Shown in pieces: positions 26,956 through 34,978 of a stretch of DNA of 64,000 bases. Every line of letters begins with the position of its first letter. Position 1 is the first letter of the stretch. A program made the translations under genes and the position numbers. Source of the DNA: Haematomicrobium sanguinis DSM 21259 (lineage in GTDB: Bacteria > Actinomycetota > Actinomycetes > Actinomycetales > Micrococcaceae); contig NZ_JIAG01000002.1 in NCBI RefSeq assembly GCF_000688395.1, positions 124,001-188,000 on the forward strand. The letters run 5' to 3'. The notes below the pieces were generated by a model. The model ran no database searches and had not been told where the DNA came from. It worked only from the letters and a program-made list of their open reading frames with translations.

Positions 26956-27814
26956 CCACACCGGCGACCGCGGGCGATGCAACGAGCAGTTCTTCGGCCT
27001 GCCCCGGATACCGCGCGGAGTAGGTCAGTTCCAAGCGGCATTGGAAGTGCTCGCGATACAGCTTCTCAATCAGTGGAGCCGTGTCATACGTCATGAGCCA
27101 GTGCGCCTTCTCCACCGTATTGACGATCGCCGCGAGGGCTGTGTGATCGCGCCCGTCGAACGCGTTGAGGTAGAGCTGAGACCCCGCCTGAACATAGGGC
27201 GGATCGATGTACATAAATGCTCGATCGTCCTGAGCGTAACGCTGGATCACTGTCCTGCCGTCAAGGTCTGAGACCGTGATCTGATCGGCCAAGCCTCCGA
27301 TCGCAGTCAATCGTTCGATGAGCGTTTCGCGATTGAAGCGGGCGTCAATCTTGTATCTCCCTTCCTGCCGCTGACCGCCGATAACTCCGGCATTCAGAAT
27401 CCCTGAACGATTGGTCCTGTTCAGAAAGAAGAAGGCGAACCCGAGGCGGAGTGAATCTCGCTCATCGCGCGATCTGTATATCTCTCGCTGCTTCTGCCAT
27501 TCAGCGATCGTAAGTGGGACGGACGCAACCATTTCAACGAAGCTGGCATTGTCTCCGACCGCAGATTTCCAGAAGGCGTACACCGCAGGGTCAATGTCGT
27601 TGATAACCAGTTCTTCGACAATGCCCTCACGGAGCAACGCAATCCCAGCTCCCACGCCACCGGCATATGGCTCGATATAACGTGCGCGCTCGACCCTGAG
27701 AGCATCGATGATGTCGCCAAAGAAGCCAGCGAGCGCCGCCTTTCCTCCCGGATAGCGGAGCGGCGAGAGCGTTCCGTACCGACGTGACGCGACAACCCGC
27801 AGCGTGTCACTCAT
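26906..27814 (-). CDS. D12-class N6-adenine DNA methyltransferase (Dam-like)
   Basis: 302 residues. The N-terminal SAM motif region LRYPGGKAALAGFF with YIEPYAGGVGAG and the catalytic MYIDPPYV (DPPY) are those of Dam/DpnM alpha-type adenine methyltransferases. It should methylate adenine in a short site. The start overlaps the stop of a small zinc-finger gene (TGATG), so the two are one operon. The 3' end overlaps the ParB-like gene tail to tail. No cognate restriction enzyme of known type is adjacent, so it is either an orphan, an anti-restriction enzyme, or the protective half of a system with the ParB-like protein. Confidence 0.9.
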   Translation of the reverse strand: MSDTLRVVASRRYGTLSPLRYPGGKAALAGFFGDIIDALRVERARYIEPYAGGVGAGIALLREGIVEELVINDIDPAVYAFWKSAVGDNASFVEMVASVPLTIAEWQKQREIYRSRDERDSLRLGFAFFFLNRTNRSGILNAGVIGGQRQEGRYKIDARFNRETLIERLTAIGGLADQITVSDLDGRTVIQRYAQDDRAFMYIDPPYVQAGSQLYLNAFDGRDHTALAAIVNTVEKAHWLMTYDTAPLIEKLYREHFQCRLELTYSARYPGQAEELLVASPAVAGVVKALQGQTVMADATSA

Positions 27815-28008
27815 CAGGACTCCTTCCCCGCTCGATGCGCGGCGACTCGACAGCGAGCCGAGCAGAAGCGCGCATCACCTCGCCCGAGGAACGCCTGATC
27901 GCAACGCTCGCAGTTACGCCACGCCTTACGGCGACGTAGCCGCTCATGACGCAGCGCTCGATCAACGTCAGTGAGGCCCGCGTCGCTCAGGCTCGTGAAG
28001 TCCTGCAT
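27814..28008 (-). CDS. small zinc-finger protein upstream of the methyltransferase
   Basis: 64 residues from ATG 28008 (a start further upstream would give 91). The C-terminal half has Cys-x2-Cys ... Cys-x3-Cys (CERC and CSARC) ending in a basic RVAAHRAGKES tail, a treble-clef or CGNR-like zinc knuckle. It overlaps the methyltransferase start by one base and probably shares its mRNA. Such a basic zinc knuckle could bind DNA and act with the methyltransferase. I do not recognise the family. Confidence 0.6.
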   Translation of the reverse strand: MQDFTSLSDAGLTDVDRALRHERLRRRKAWRNCERCDQAFLGRGDARFCSARCRVAAHRAGKES

Positions 28009-28145
28009 GTAACGGATACTACTCGTAACGACATCACAGAGCCATCGACACGCCGAATCGATGCGGTACACCGTGAAGGGACGCGCCAACCGAATGCGAC
28101 TGTGTCGTGGTCAGTGCCCTATGGCGCGGTGGGCTCGCCTGCGCG

Positions 28146-28475
28146 TCACCGCGAGGACGGCACCGGTTGCCGTTCGCGACGCTCCCCCGCACGGACACTT
28201 ATGAGCTGGATCAGACTGACGGGGCCGATCCAAAGGAACTTGAAGGCGTTCCAGACGAACACCAGGACCAGCAGGTAGAGCCAACCGGGACCCCCGTCGT
28301 TGATGATCGTGGTGCAGATCGCCGCGGCGTAGAAGTAGACCCCGGCGAGCAGCATCGCGGGGACGCCCCACTTCAGGCCGCGCCGTGTGCGGATCGCGTT
28401 GAGCAGCAGGTTCGTGGGTGCGTAGCGGAGTACGCCATAGCCTCGTGCGCTGAGCGCCACGGACGTCCGGAGCAT
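28146..28475 (-). CDS. small conserved element membrane protein
   Basis: 109 residues with two hydrophobic segments (about 38-55 and 62-88) and a basic C-terminus. The ATG has a good GGAAAGAGG site. Proteins of this size and pattern commonly lie beside DprA-like genes in actinobacterial mobile elements and are sometimes labelled sulfate permease, but it is much too short to be one. Function unknown. Confidence 0.65.
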   Translation of the reverse strand: MLRTSVALSARGYGVLRYAPTNLLLNAIRTRRGLKWGVPAMLLAGVYFYAAAICTTIINDGGPGWLYLLVLVFVWNAFKFLWIGPVSLIQLISVRAGERRERQPVPSSR

Positions 28476-28685
28476 TGCAGGCCTCTTTCCTCGTCATAGC
28501 GCGACGGTGTTCCGTCGTGGAGGCGGCTATGAACCGAGTGCCCGCGAAGGGCCGTCCCGAAGGACCCGCATAGTTTGCTGAACCTGCCTCGCTACCGAGT
28601 TTACGACTGTCCTATGGCAGAGGGAACCCCATCGGCAGGCGGGCGTGTACCTCGTCGGTGACCTTGGAGCGAGAGGACACCGATC

Positions 28686-29066
28686 ATGGCCACGTTGGCG
28701 GAGCAGGTGCAGGGTGAGCGGATGGCGCGGGTCGCGTTGTCGATGATCGCCGAGCCGAACGACCCGATCACGGGGTACGTCCTGGCCCGTCACGGCGGGG
28801 TCGAGACGCTGCGGCTGATCGAGTCCGACGACGAAGTGCCCGGCCTGGCACGCGCCGACACACTGATGTGGCGCGAACGACTGACGGCGCGGGTCACACC
28901 CGGCCTGCTGGATCAGATGGCTCAGGCGGAGCGGCATGGATTCGGCACGCTCATCCCCGCCGACAAGGAATGGCCCGCCGGCCTGAACGACCTGAGCGAT
29001 CGTGCGCCGTACCTGCTGTGGACTCGCGGTGCGGTCTCGTTCTTGATGACGGCGCTGAGCGATCGG
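28686..29066 (+). pseudogene. dprA-like gene, 5' fragment
   Basis: 127 codons of a DprA/Smf-like protein: the N-terminal helical domain and the lead-in to the Rossmann fold (APYLLWTRGAVSFLMTALSDR). The reading frame then enters foreign DNA and stops after two codons. The rest of the gene resumes at 36264 in the same orientation. DprA proteins load RecA on single-stranded DNA; copies on conjugative elements probably help the incoming strand. The split should abolish function unless the inserted element excises. Confidence 0.88.
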
Positions 29067-29096
29067 TATTGGTAACCCGCGTTATTCGAGTTGGCG

Positions 29097-29270
29097 CTAT
29101 TCGGTGTCAGAGAACGGCGTTTCGGTGTGTTCGATCAGTCCGTGTGAGGGGCAGAGCCAGACGAGTGTGATGGTGTCGTCAATGTGCCCGGGTTCGAGCG
29201 GCTGGCCGCAGGCGGGGCAGTCGCGGCCGGCGGGGAGGCCGTAGTCGTCGAGGTTGCCGTGCTCATTCAT
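29097..29270 (-). CDS. small Cys-rich protein of the nested element
   Basis: 57 residues. CPACGQPLEPGH and a later CPSHG give a C-x2-C / C-x2-H zinc-ribbon pattern. The ATG overlaps the stop of the 129-residue zinc-ribbon gene by eight bases, so it is the last gene of the reverse unit. It ends about 30 bases from the element's left boundary. Family not recognised. Confidence 0.6.
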   Translation of the reverse strand: MNEHGNLDDYGLPAGRDCPACGQPLEPGHIDDTITLVWLCPSHGLIEHTETPFSDTE

Positions 29271-29652
29271 CACGCGCGCGGTCTTCCTGACGGAGCAGTT
29301 GGGTGTGCGCGTCGCAGAGGGTCCGGATCCAGCCACGGAGGGTGACCTGTTGGGCGGGTTCTCCGCATTCCTCGCAGATGCTGGTGCTCTGATCCTCGGC
29401 TTCTCGGATAATCTCGTTGAACGTCATCTGAAGGTCGATGTCGTCCGCGTCTGCGGGGCGCGCGTAGTAGCGCAGGCCGCCGTATTTCGTCTTGCATTGC
29501 TCGAGGATGTAGTCGGGTGAGAGTCGTGTGAGCCGCGCGTCAAGGTCGGCGATGAGGTCGAACCAGCCGGGGCCAGCGTCGATCGTCTCGCCCCAACTGT
29601 CAGCGAGGCAGTCTGCGATCGCTTGGATCCGTGGAGGCAGCTTGTCGGTCAT
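29263..29652 (-). CDS. zinc-ribbon hypothetical protein of the nested element
   Basis: 129 residues. An N-terminal acidic, helical part contains GPGWFDLIADLDARL and a YGGLRYY block; a C-terminal zinc ribbon follows (CEECG ... CDAH). The C-x2-C/C-x2-H arrangement fits a structural zinc site. It starts two bases after the preceding gene's stop and is translationally coupled to the 57-residue gene. The YGGLRYY block recurs in phage and element hypothetical proteins. Function unknown. Confidence 0.65.
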   Translation of the reverse strand: MTDKLPPRIQAIADCLADSWGETIDAGPGWFDLIADLDARLTRLSPDYILEQCKTKYGGLRYYARPADADDIDLQMTFNEIIREAEDQSTSICEECGEPAQQVTLRGWIRTLCDAHTQLLRQEDRARDE

Positions 29653-29654
29653 GT

Positions 29655-30395
29655 TCAGAGGTCGGTGGGGGCGTCAGCGGCGATTGAATCGGTCTCGTTG
29701 ATGAAGGCGAGGAATCGTTGCCCTTTGCTCGAGGTGCGTGGGGCGAAGATGCCCTGGGCGCTCATCATGGTCGTGAGCGGAATGGACGCCAGGCCATTGC
29801 GATCGAGATCGGCGGCGGCCTGCTTGACCGGGCCGTCCCAGACGCCCGGGTGGACGTTGAGCGCGGACCCGAGGGGGCCATCGATGCCGCCCATCATGAT
29901 GTTCGCGTGCTGTTGGTAGAGATCCCGCGCTTGGAGCCAACCGGCCGGGTCTGTGAAGTAGTGCAGCAGCCAGATGTGCAGGGCGTCGAACTCATCGACC
30001 AGGCGGGTGAACTGCTCCCGCTCGGTCGCGGCGAACGGTGCCCAGTTGCCGCCGTTCGCGACCGCGGCCGCGAGCCGCTCCCGCTTTTGCTGGCTCGCGG
30101 TCTCGGCCGCGGCGCGTTGCGCGCGGGTGACGGCGGCGATGAACTCATCCGATCCGACGATGTCTTCGATCGTGGCGGTCTCGTCGAGCTGGTCGAGCGC
30201 GGTCGTGAGGGCGCGGGCGATCGCGACGTTGAACTCGTGCTGTCGTTGCGCCTGCCGGCTCTCGAGCGCATGCGCGAGAGTCTCGGCTGCGAGCGACCCG
30301 ACGACGGGGACCATCGTCAGGGCTGCTTTCCCTGCGAACGCGAGCGCGTCTTCTGCGGGCTCGTGCGGCGGGACGAGGGCATCGAGATCGGTCAT
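29655..30395 (-). CDS. hypothetical helical protein of the nested element
   Basis: 246 residues. One hydrophobic stretch (AGKAALTMVPVVGSLAAETLAHAL, about residues 20-43) is followed by a long helical region rich in Ala, Glu and Arg and a C-terminal part with LHYFTDPAGWL and a PLTTMMSAQGIFAPRTS segment. The layout recalls membrane-associated proteins that accompany transporters or toxins, but I cannot assign it. It starts 14 bases downstream of the MFS stop, so it is probably in the ArsR/MFS transcript. Confidence 0.6.
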   Translation of the reverse strand: MTDLDALVPPHEPAEDALAFAGKAALTMVPVVGSLAAETLAHALESRQAQRQHEFNVAIARALTTALDQLDETATIEDIVGSDEFIAAVTRAQRAAAETASQQKRERLAAAVANGGNWAPFAATEREQFTRLVDEFDALHIWLLHYFTDPAGWLQARDLYQQHANIMMGGIDGPLGSALNVHPGVWDGPVKQAAADLDRNGLASIPLTTMMSAQGIFAPRTSSKGQRFLAFINETDSIAADAPTDL

Positions 30396-30409
30396 GATCC
30401 CATGATGGA

Positions 30410-31651
30410 TCAGGTCGCAGACACTGTGGAGGCGCGGCCCGCTCCCAGCAGGCGAGTTCGTGCGTAGAAAAACGCGATCGTTCCCGCGACTGCGCCGATG
30501 ATGAGCAGCGCGATCGCTGCGCCGGTGAGGTTCGCCGCGCCCAGCCAACCGGCGATCGGGTAGGTGACGAGGAAGCAGGCGTGGGAGAGGGCGAACTGGG
30601 CGGTGTAGACGAGGTTCCGGTTCGCCGGCGTGGATGCGTCCGCGAGCAGCCGGGACGAGGGAGTGTTCACCAGGGAAGTGCCCATGCCCAGCAGCACCCA
30701 GGTGCCCAGCAGCACGAACCACCCCGCCCCGGTGCTCGTCGCGACCGCGGTGACCGCGACGGCGACCACGAGCCCGACGACGATGACGGTCGCGCCGGTG
30801 ATCATGGTGCGGATCACGCCGAGCTTGCCGACCAGCCACGGGATGTTCAGCGCAACGACCAGGGAGCCGATGCCGTAGCAAGCCAACGCCAACGCGAGTG
30901 CCTGGTCGCCGAGCCCGAACACGCCGCGGGCATAGACGACCGAGTTCACCAGGACGATCGCGGTGCCCGCGGCAACCACGACGTTGGTGAGCATCAGGAA
31001 CCGCAGTGTCGGTGTGCGGGCGAACACCTTCGCGCCCAGCGGCAGCCGCTGCCAGAACGGCAGTGCAGGCCCATCATCGGGGTGTGCGGGCAGCTTCGAG
31101 AACAGCACCAGCAGGGCGGAGCAGGTGAAGCCGATCGCGGTGCCGACGAACAGGTTGTTGTAGCTGATCACGGTCAGCAGTGCCGCGGCGATCGTCGGGC
31201 TCAGCAGCGCCTCGAGGTCGTAGGCCAGTCGGGACAGCGACAGCGCCCTCGTGTATTCGTCAGGCTCCGGGAGGACCGACGGGATGAGGGACTGGAACGC
31301 GGGCGTGAACGTGGCCGAGGCGGACTGCAGGACGAACACGAGCACGTAGATCTGCCAGGCTTCGGTCACGAACGGCAGCATCAACGCGATAGCCAGGCGG
31401 ATCAGGTCCGCGGAGATCAGGACGGCCTTCTTCGGCAGCCGGTCGACGACCGCGGCGATCAGCGGCGCAACACCGACGTAGGCGACCATCTTGATCGTCA
31501 ACGCCGTGCCGAGCACCGACCCTGCGGCAGCGCCGGCGATGTCGAACGCGAGCAGACCCAGAGCGACGGTGAGCAGGCCCGTTCCGAGCAGGGCGATCAC
31601 CTGCGCGGAGAACAGCTTCGCGTAGGTCGGGTTGCGCAGAACCTGCAGCAT
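30410..31651 (-). CDS. MFS-family exporter
   Basis: 413 residues with 12 predicted transmembrane helices and the basic A-loop element DRLPKKAVL between helices 2 and 3 typical of MFS drug/metal exporters. The ATG overlaps the arsR stop (ATGA), so the pair is one operon. The ArsR partner suggests the substrate is a metal ion, metalloid or metal complex, but ArsR-linked MFS proteins can also export organics. The element may therefore give a conditional resistance phenotype to its host. Confidence 0.85.
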   Translation of the reverse strand: MLQVLRNPTYAKLFSAQVIALLGTGLLTVALGLLAFDIAGAAAGSVLGTALTIKMVAYVGVAPLIAAVVDRLPKKAVLISADLIRLAIALMLPFVTEAWQIYVLVFVLQSASATFTPAFQSLIPSVLPEPDEYTRALSLSRLAYDLEALLSPTIAAALLTVISYNNLFVGTAIGFTCSALLVLFSKLPAHPDDGPALPFWQRLPLGAKVFARTPTLRFLMLTNVVVAAGTAIVLVNSVVYARGVFGLGDQALALALACYGIGSLVVALNIPWLVGKLGVIRTMITGATVIVVGLVVAVAVTAVATSTGAGWFVLLGTWVLLGMGTSLVNTPSSRLLADASTPANRNLVYTAQFALSHACFLVTYPIAGWLGAANLTGAAIALLIIGAVAGTIAFFYARTRLLGAGRASTVSAT

Positions 31652-32022
31652 CAGCGGACCTCCCCGGGGGTGGGGTGCTCGCCGCGGTGGTGCGCCGGGT
31701 CGGCGCTGAGGGTGTGCTGGGCCTGGAAGATCGCATCCGCGACCAGCTGCCGGGCGTGCTCGTTCGTCAGCCGGTAGAACACCTTCGTGCCCTCCTGCCG
31801 GGTCGACACGATCCGCGCCAGGCGCAGCTTCGCGAGATGCTGCGAGACCGCGGGGGCGGACTTGTCGACGATGTCCGCGAGGTGGTTCACCGACAGTTCC
31901 TGGTCGCGCAGCGCGAGGATGATCCGGATCCGGGTCGCGTCGGCGAGCATCGAGAACACCTCGACCGCGAGCTCGACATACTCGCTTTCCGCCGACAAGG
32001 AACACTTCGTATCTGCGTGCAT
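31651..32022 (-). CDS. ArsR/SmtB-family repressor
   Basis: 123 residues with a winged helix-turn-helix (SVNHLADIVDKSAPAVSQHLAKL). A Cys near the N-terminus (residue 7), a His on the last helix (NEHARQLVADAIFQAQH) and a His-rich tail (PAHHRGEH) are candidate metal ligands. From memory, the last helix aligns with the NmtR/KmtR alpha-5 sensor helix, keeping two of four ligand positions; this is a hint of metal sensing, not proof. It is co-operonic with the MFS exporter and probably represses both from the palindrome over its own start. Confidence 0.85.
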   Translation of the reverse strand: MHADTKCSLSAESEYVELAVEVFSMLADATRIRIILALRDQELSVNHLADIVDKSAPAVSQHLAKLRLARIVSTRQEGTKVFYRLTNEHARQLVADAIFQAQHTLSADPAHHRGEHPTPGEVR

Positions 32023-32030
32023 ACGCAGAT
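32011..32030. promoter_or_regulatory. probable ArsR operator over the arsR start codon
   Basis: ATCTGCGTGCATACGCAGAT is a 7-6-7 inverted repeat that includes the arsR ATG. An AT-rich -10-like TATGAAAT lies just upstream on the reverse strand, so the message may be leaderless and blocked when ArsR binds. Confidence 0.55.
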
Positions 32031-32034
32031 TATT

Positions 32035-34629
32035 TCATAGATGGGAGGGTGCGAGGTCCGGAAGAGGGATGCTGACGCGGTCGATGACGGTCGCCGCGTA
32101 GGCGGCGTTGTTCGCGGCGATGGCAGTGGACCAGGCGATGGCCGAATTGATCTCCAGGCCGGTGAGGCGGCTGAGCACCACGGGCGGGAGCTGCTGGGTG
32201 AGCGCGATAAGGGCACTTGCCCGGGCGAGCCGCGGGGGGATGCCGAGGTCTCTGAGCCGCTGGTTGAGGGTGGAGGGGGCCATGTGCTGTCCGGCGCGGG
32301 CTCCGGGATAGAGCCATTCCTGCTCGATGCTCTCGACGAACATCCGCGGTGCTGTCCGGTTGCGGGCCGCGCCCTCAGCGAATGGGGCGAGCTCGGCGGG
32401 CAGCACGAGCGGCGCTTCGCCGAGACGGACAAGAACGGTGTCATCGGCGATAGTGAGGTCGTCCGCGCGCAACTGGACGGTGCGCGCAGCCCGGATCCCG
32501 AACATCAGCATGAGGCCGGCGGCGAACTTCGTGTGCGGGTCGATGGCAGGGTCTGTGGTGATGTCGGCGAACAGTCGCCAGCGTTCGTCGTCGCTGATCC
32601 CGCGAGGGCTCAGGGGGCTGCTCTTCGGGGTCGGCGCGGCGAGGGGTGCGGTGAAGCGCCGGGAGGATGCCCATCGGACGAAGTGGTGCAGGTGCGGCCT
32701 GGGGCCGGCTGCGAGCCAGGCATCGAGGTCGCCCTGCGACAGCGACGACAGGGAGCCGCCGCGTCCGCGGATCCAGGCCAGGAGATCGATGATGGACATG
32801 ATCTCGATCCGCCGCCAGGACAGCTGCCCGGAGCGGGTGGGCATGGTGTTCTTCCGCAGCTGACGAAGGTGCCGCCAACGCGCGTATTGCGTGATCCGAC
32901 GTCGCTCGCCTGGATCGGCGATTTCCGCGAGTGCCTCCGCGAGCCAGGTCTCGAAACGGGCGAGGAGTTCGTCCCGCGGAGGGAGCAGGCCGTGGTCGAC
33001 GAGCACGGATCTCACCGACCTGGTCTGGCTCTCGGACCCAGCCTGATCGAGATACTCGTGGGTGCGTAGCCCCGGTGTGGTGAGGAGCTTCGTGACCAGC
33101 GCGCAGGCGACCGTTCCGCGTTCAAACGCGTAGATGACCTTAGACGGGGTGCCGTGGAACCAGCGAGCTCTCATCTCCGCGATCCGGGAATCACTAGCGG
33201 CGAGATCGTCGGGGATCATCTCGCGGATCATCTCGTCGGCGCGGCAGCGCGGGCAACGCTTCGCGATCAGTCGCGTGACTGTGCCGCAGACGGTGCAGGG
33301 GCGGAACGACTCCGGTTGCCTCGGGTAACAGAGCGGGCAGAACGGCTGCCCGTCGACGCGTCCGTTGACCAGGCGATCGTCGCCGCAGCTCGTGCAGGTC
33401 TCGATGATCTGCGGGGTGCAGGCCCAGCAGAGGTAGCCGGGCCCGTCGTCGGCGCGCTTGTGGCGGAGCCTGACTTCGCCGCAGCTCACGCAGGGCGTGC
33501 GGGGATTCGCGCATTGCTCGCAAACGGCGCGAGCGGTGTCCGGCCATCGGCACTGGCGCGTGTTCCCGCAGGCCGTGCAGGTGTCGATGCTGGCCGCGTC
33601 GCTGCAGGCCTTGCAGATCGCCTTCTCGCTGCCGTGGAACAGGCAGGCGGCGACCGTCCCGCAGACACTGCAGGTATCCGTCTGCGAGGCGGATCGGCAG
33701 GTCGAGCAGACCGGGCCGTCCGGGCCGCGGAACGCGATGAGCCGATGGTTCCCGCAGGCCACGCAGGCGGCGTTCTCGTCGTCGAGCTTGTTCGTGCATC
33801 GCTGGCAGAGCCTCCGGCCGTCGGAGAGCACACGCTCCAGGTTCGTGACATCGCCGCAACCATCGCAGGGCTGGTGGTGGGCGATGCGGTAGCAGCGCCG
33901 ACAGCTCACCTTCCCCTCGACGCGCTCGGTCAGCGTGCGGGTCGTCCCGCAGCCTCCGCAGCGCCGCTCCGGAAGCCGGGCCCCGCCGACGCGCATCAGA
34001 TCATAGAACGTGCCGAACAGCACCGACCCGGCCGCGGGATCCGCGAACCACTCGCTCCCGTGAGCGGCGAGCTCGAGCATGAGCCTCGTGCTGCGATCCC
34101 GCGCAGAGGGCATGCTCGCCAGAGCGGTGCGGATTACCTCGGCAGCGATGCGTCGATGGCGACGGACCTCATCGACGATCCGGGCGCGCGCATCGCGCCC
34201 CATCTCTCTCCAGCAGCGCCGGCAGTAAGCGGCCTCGCCTGGCCCCGGCTGCAACCAACGCTCCTCATGGCAGCGGTCGCAGCGTCCGGTCCGCCCCGTT
34301 CTGCGTCGCGCGCACGGGCTGCAGATCCGCCCCTGTTCGATCACCTGAATCAGCGGGCGCTGCTGCCCGCAGAGCGCGCATCCGGGAGGACGCACTGTCT
34401 CCGCCCCTGCATCTCGCAGACGCAGCAGCAGCCCGGCCAATGCTGGAGGCATGTGCGGGTCCATCGAGGTCAGCAGCTGCGGCGAGGCGTCCACCAGGTC
34501 CCGTGTGCGCTTCGCGACGGGCAGCTGCTTGAAACTGGCTTCCACGACCTCCTGGATTCGCGCGGGGTCGAGGATGCGTTCGACTGCGGTGATCCGGGCT
34601 GTCAGTTCCGCGAAAACCGGATCACGCAT
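32035..34629 (-). CDS. large zinc-ribbon-array protein with recombinase-like C-terminus
   Basis: 864 residues from ATG 34629. Residues about 80-470 contain ten or more Cys-x2-Cys pairs in regular spacing (for example CALCG, CGGCG, CDGCG, CVACG, CSVCG, CTACG, CVSCG, CTSCG, CTVCG), an unusually long zinc-ribbon array. The C-terminal 300 residues resemble a tyrosine-recombinase core (SDDERWRLFADI, then LMFGIRAARTVQL), but the H-x2-R box and catalytic Tyr look lost. It overlaps the XRE gene by eight bases in a recombinase/XRE/large-protein operon. A DNA-bridging or target-selection role in transposition is inferred. Tn554 TnpB is a distant candidate relative. Confidence 0.7.
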   Translation of the reverse strand: MRDPVFAELTARITAVERILDPARIQEVVEASFKQLPVAKRTRDLVDASPQLLTSMDPHMPPALAGLLLRLRDAGAETVRPPGCALCGQQRPLIQVIEQGRICSPCARRRTGRTGRCDRCHEERWLQPGPGEAAYCRRCWREMGRDARARIVDEVRRHRRIAAEVIRTALASMPSARDRSTRLMLELAAHGSEWFADPAAGSVLFGTFYDLMRVGGARLPERRCGGCGTTRTLTERVEGKVSCRRCYRIAHHQPCDGCGDVTNLERVLSDGRRLCQRCTNKLDDENAACVACGNHRLIAFRGPDGPVCSTCRSASQTDTCSVCGTVAACLFHGSEKAICKACSDAASIDTCTACGNTRQCRWPDTARAVCEQCANPRTPCVSCGEVRLRHKRADDGPGYLCWACTPQIIETCTSCGDDRLVNGRVDGQPFCPLCYPRQPESFRPCTVCGTVTRLIAKRCPRCRADEMIREMIPDDLAASDSRIAEMRARWFHGTPSKVIYAFERGTVACALVTKLLTTPGLRTHEYLDQAGSESQTRSVRSVLVDHGLLPPRDELLARFETWLAEALAEIADPGERRRITQYARWRHLRQLRKNTMPTRSGQLSWRRIEIMSIIDLLAWIRGRGGSLSSLSQGDLDAWLAAGPRPHLHHFVRWASSRRFTAPLAAPTPKSSPLSPRGISDDERWRLFADITTDPAIDPHTKFAAGLMLMFGIRAARTVQLRADDLTIADDTVLVRLGEAPLVLPAELAPFAEGAARNRTAPRMFVESIEQEWLYPGARAGQHMAPSTLNQRLRDLGIPPRLARASALIALTQQLPPVVLSRLTGLEINSAIAWSTAIAANNAAYAATVIDRVSIPLPDLAPSHL

Positions 34630-34978
34630 CCGGCGGAAGGATCTGCGCCCGGCGGGGACGCAGGCCCGACTCGCGAAGACGCTTCGTCGCCGAATCTCCC
34701 CGCTCCGGTGCCGCATGGGTCGTTCCCGTCGCAGCGGCCTCGCCGCCCAACAGCACCCGCGGAGCGAGCTCCTCGAACGTGCAGTCGAAGATGTCCAGCA
34801 GCGCGACCAACGCCTGCATGTTCATCCGCTCCGGCTTCTCCGCCGCGAGCCGATAGACCTGGCTCGTCGACAGATGCACCCCTCTCTCCTCGAGAAGCGG
34901 CACCAGCTTCGTCGTGGAGAACATCCCCGCCGCCGCCATCACCTCGCGAAGACGCCATTCGTAGCCGATCAACCTCAT
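34622..34978 (-). CDS. XRE-family helix-turn-helix protein
   Basis: 118 residues. The central part reads LREVMAAAGMFSTTKLVPLL with STSQVYRLAAEKPERMNMQALVALLDIFDCTFEEL, a Cro/CI-type helix-turn-helix. ATGA overlap with the recombinase upstream and an 8-base overlap with the zinc-array gene downstream show a translationally coupled trio. It may regulate the trio or act as a recombination accessory factor. Confidence 0.8.
   Translation of the reverse strand: MRLIGYEWRLREVMAAAGMFSTTKLVPLLEERGVHLSTSQVYRLAAEKPERMNMQALVALLDIFDCTFEELAPRVLLGGEAAATGTTHAAPERGDSATKRLRESGLRPRRAQILPPDA

Noticed and set aside
28146-28475. Sulfate permease
   Set aside because: 109 residues with about two helices is far too small; no SulP motif is seen.
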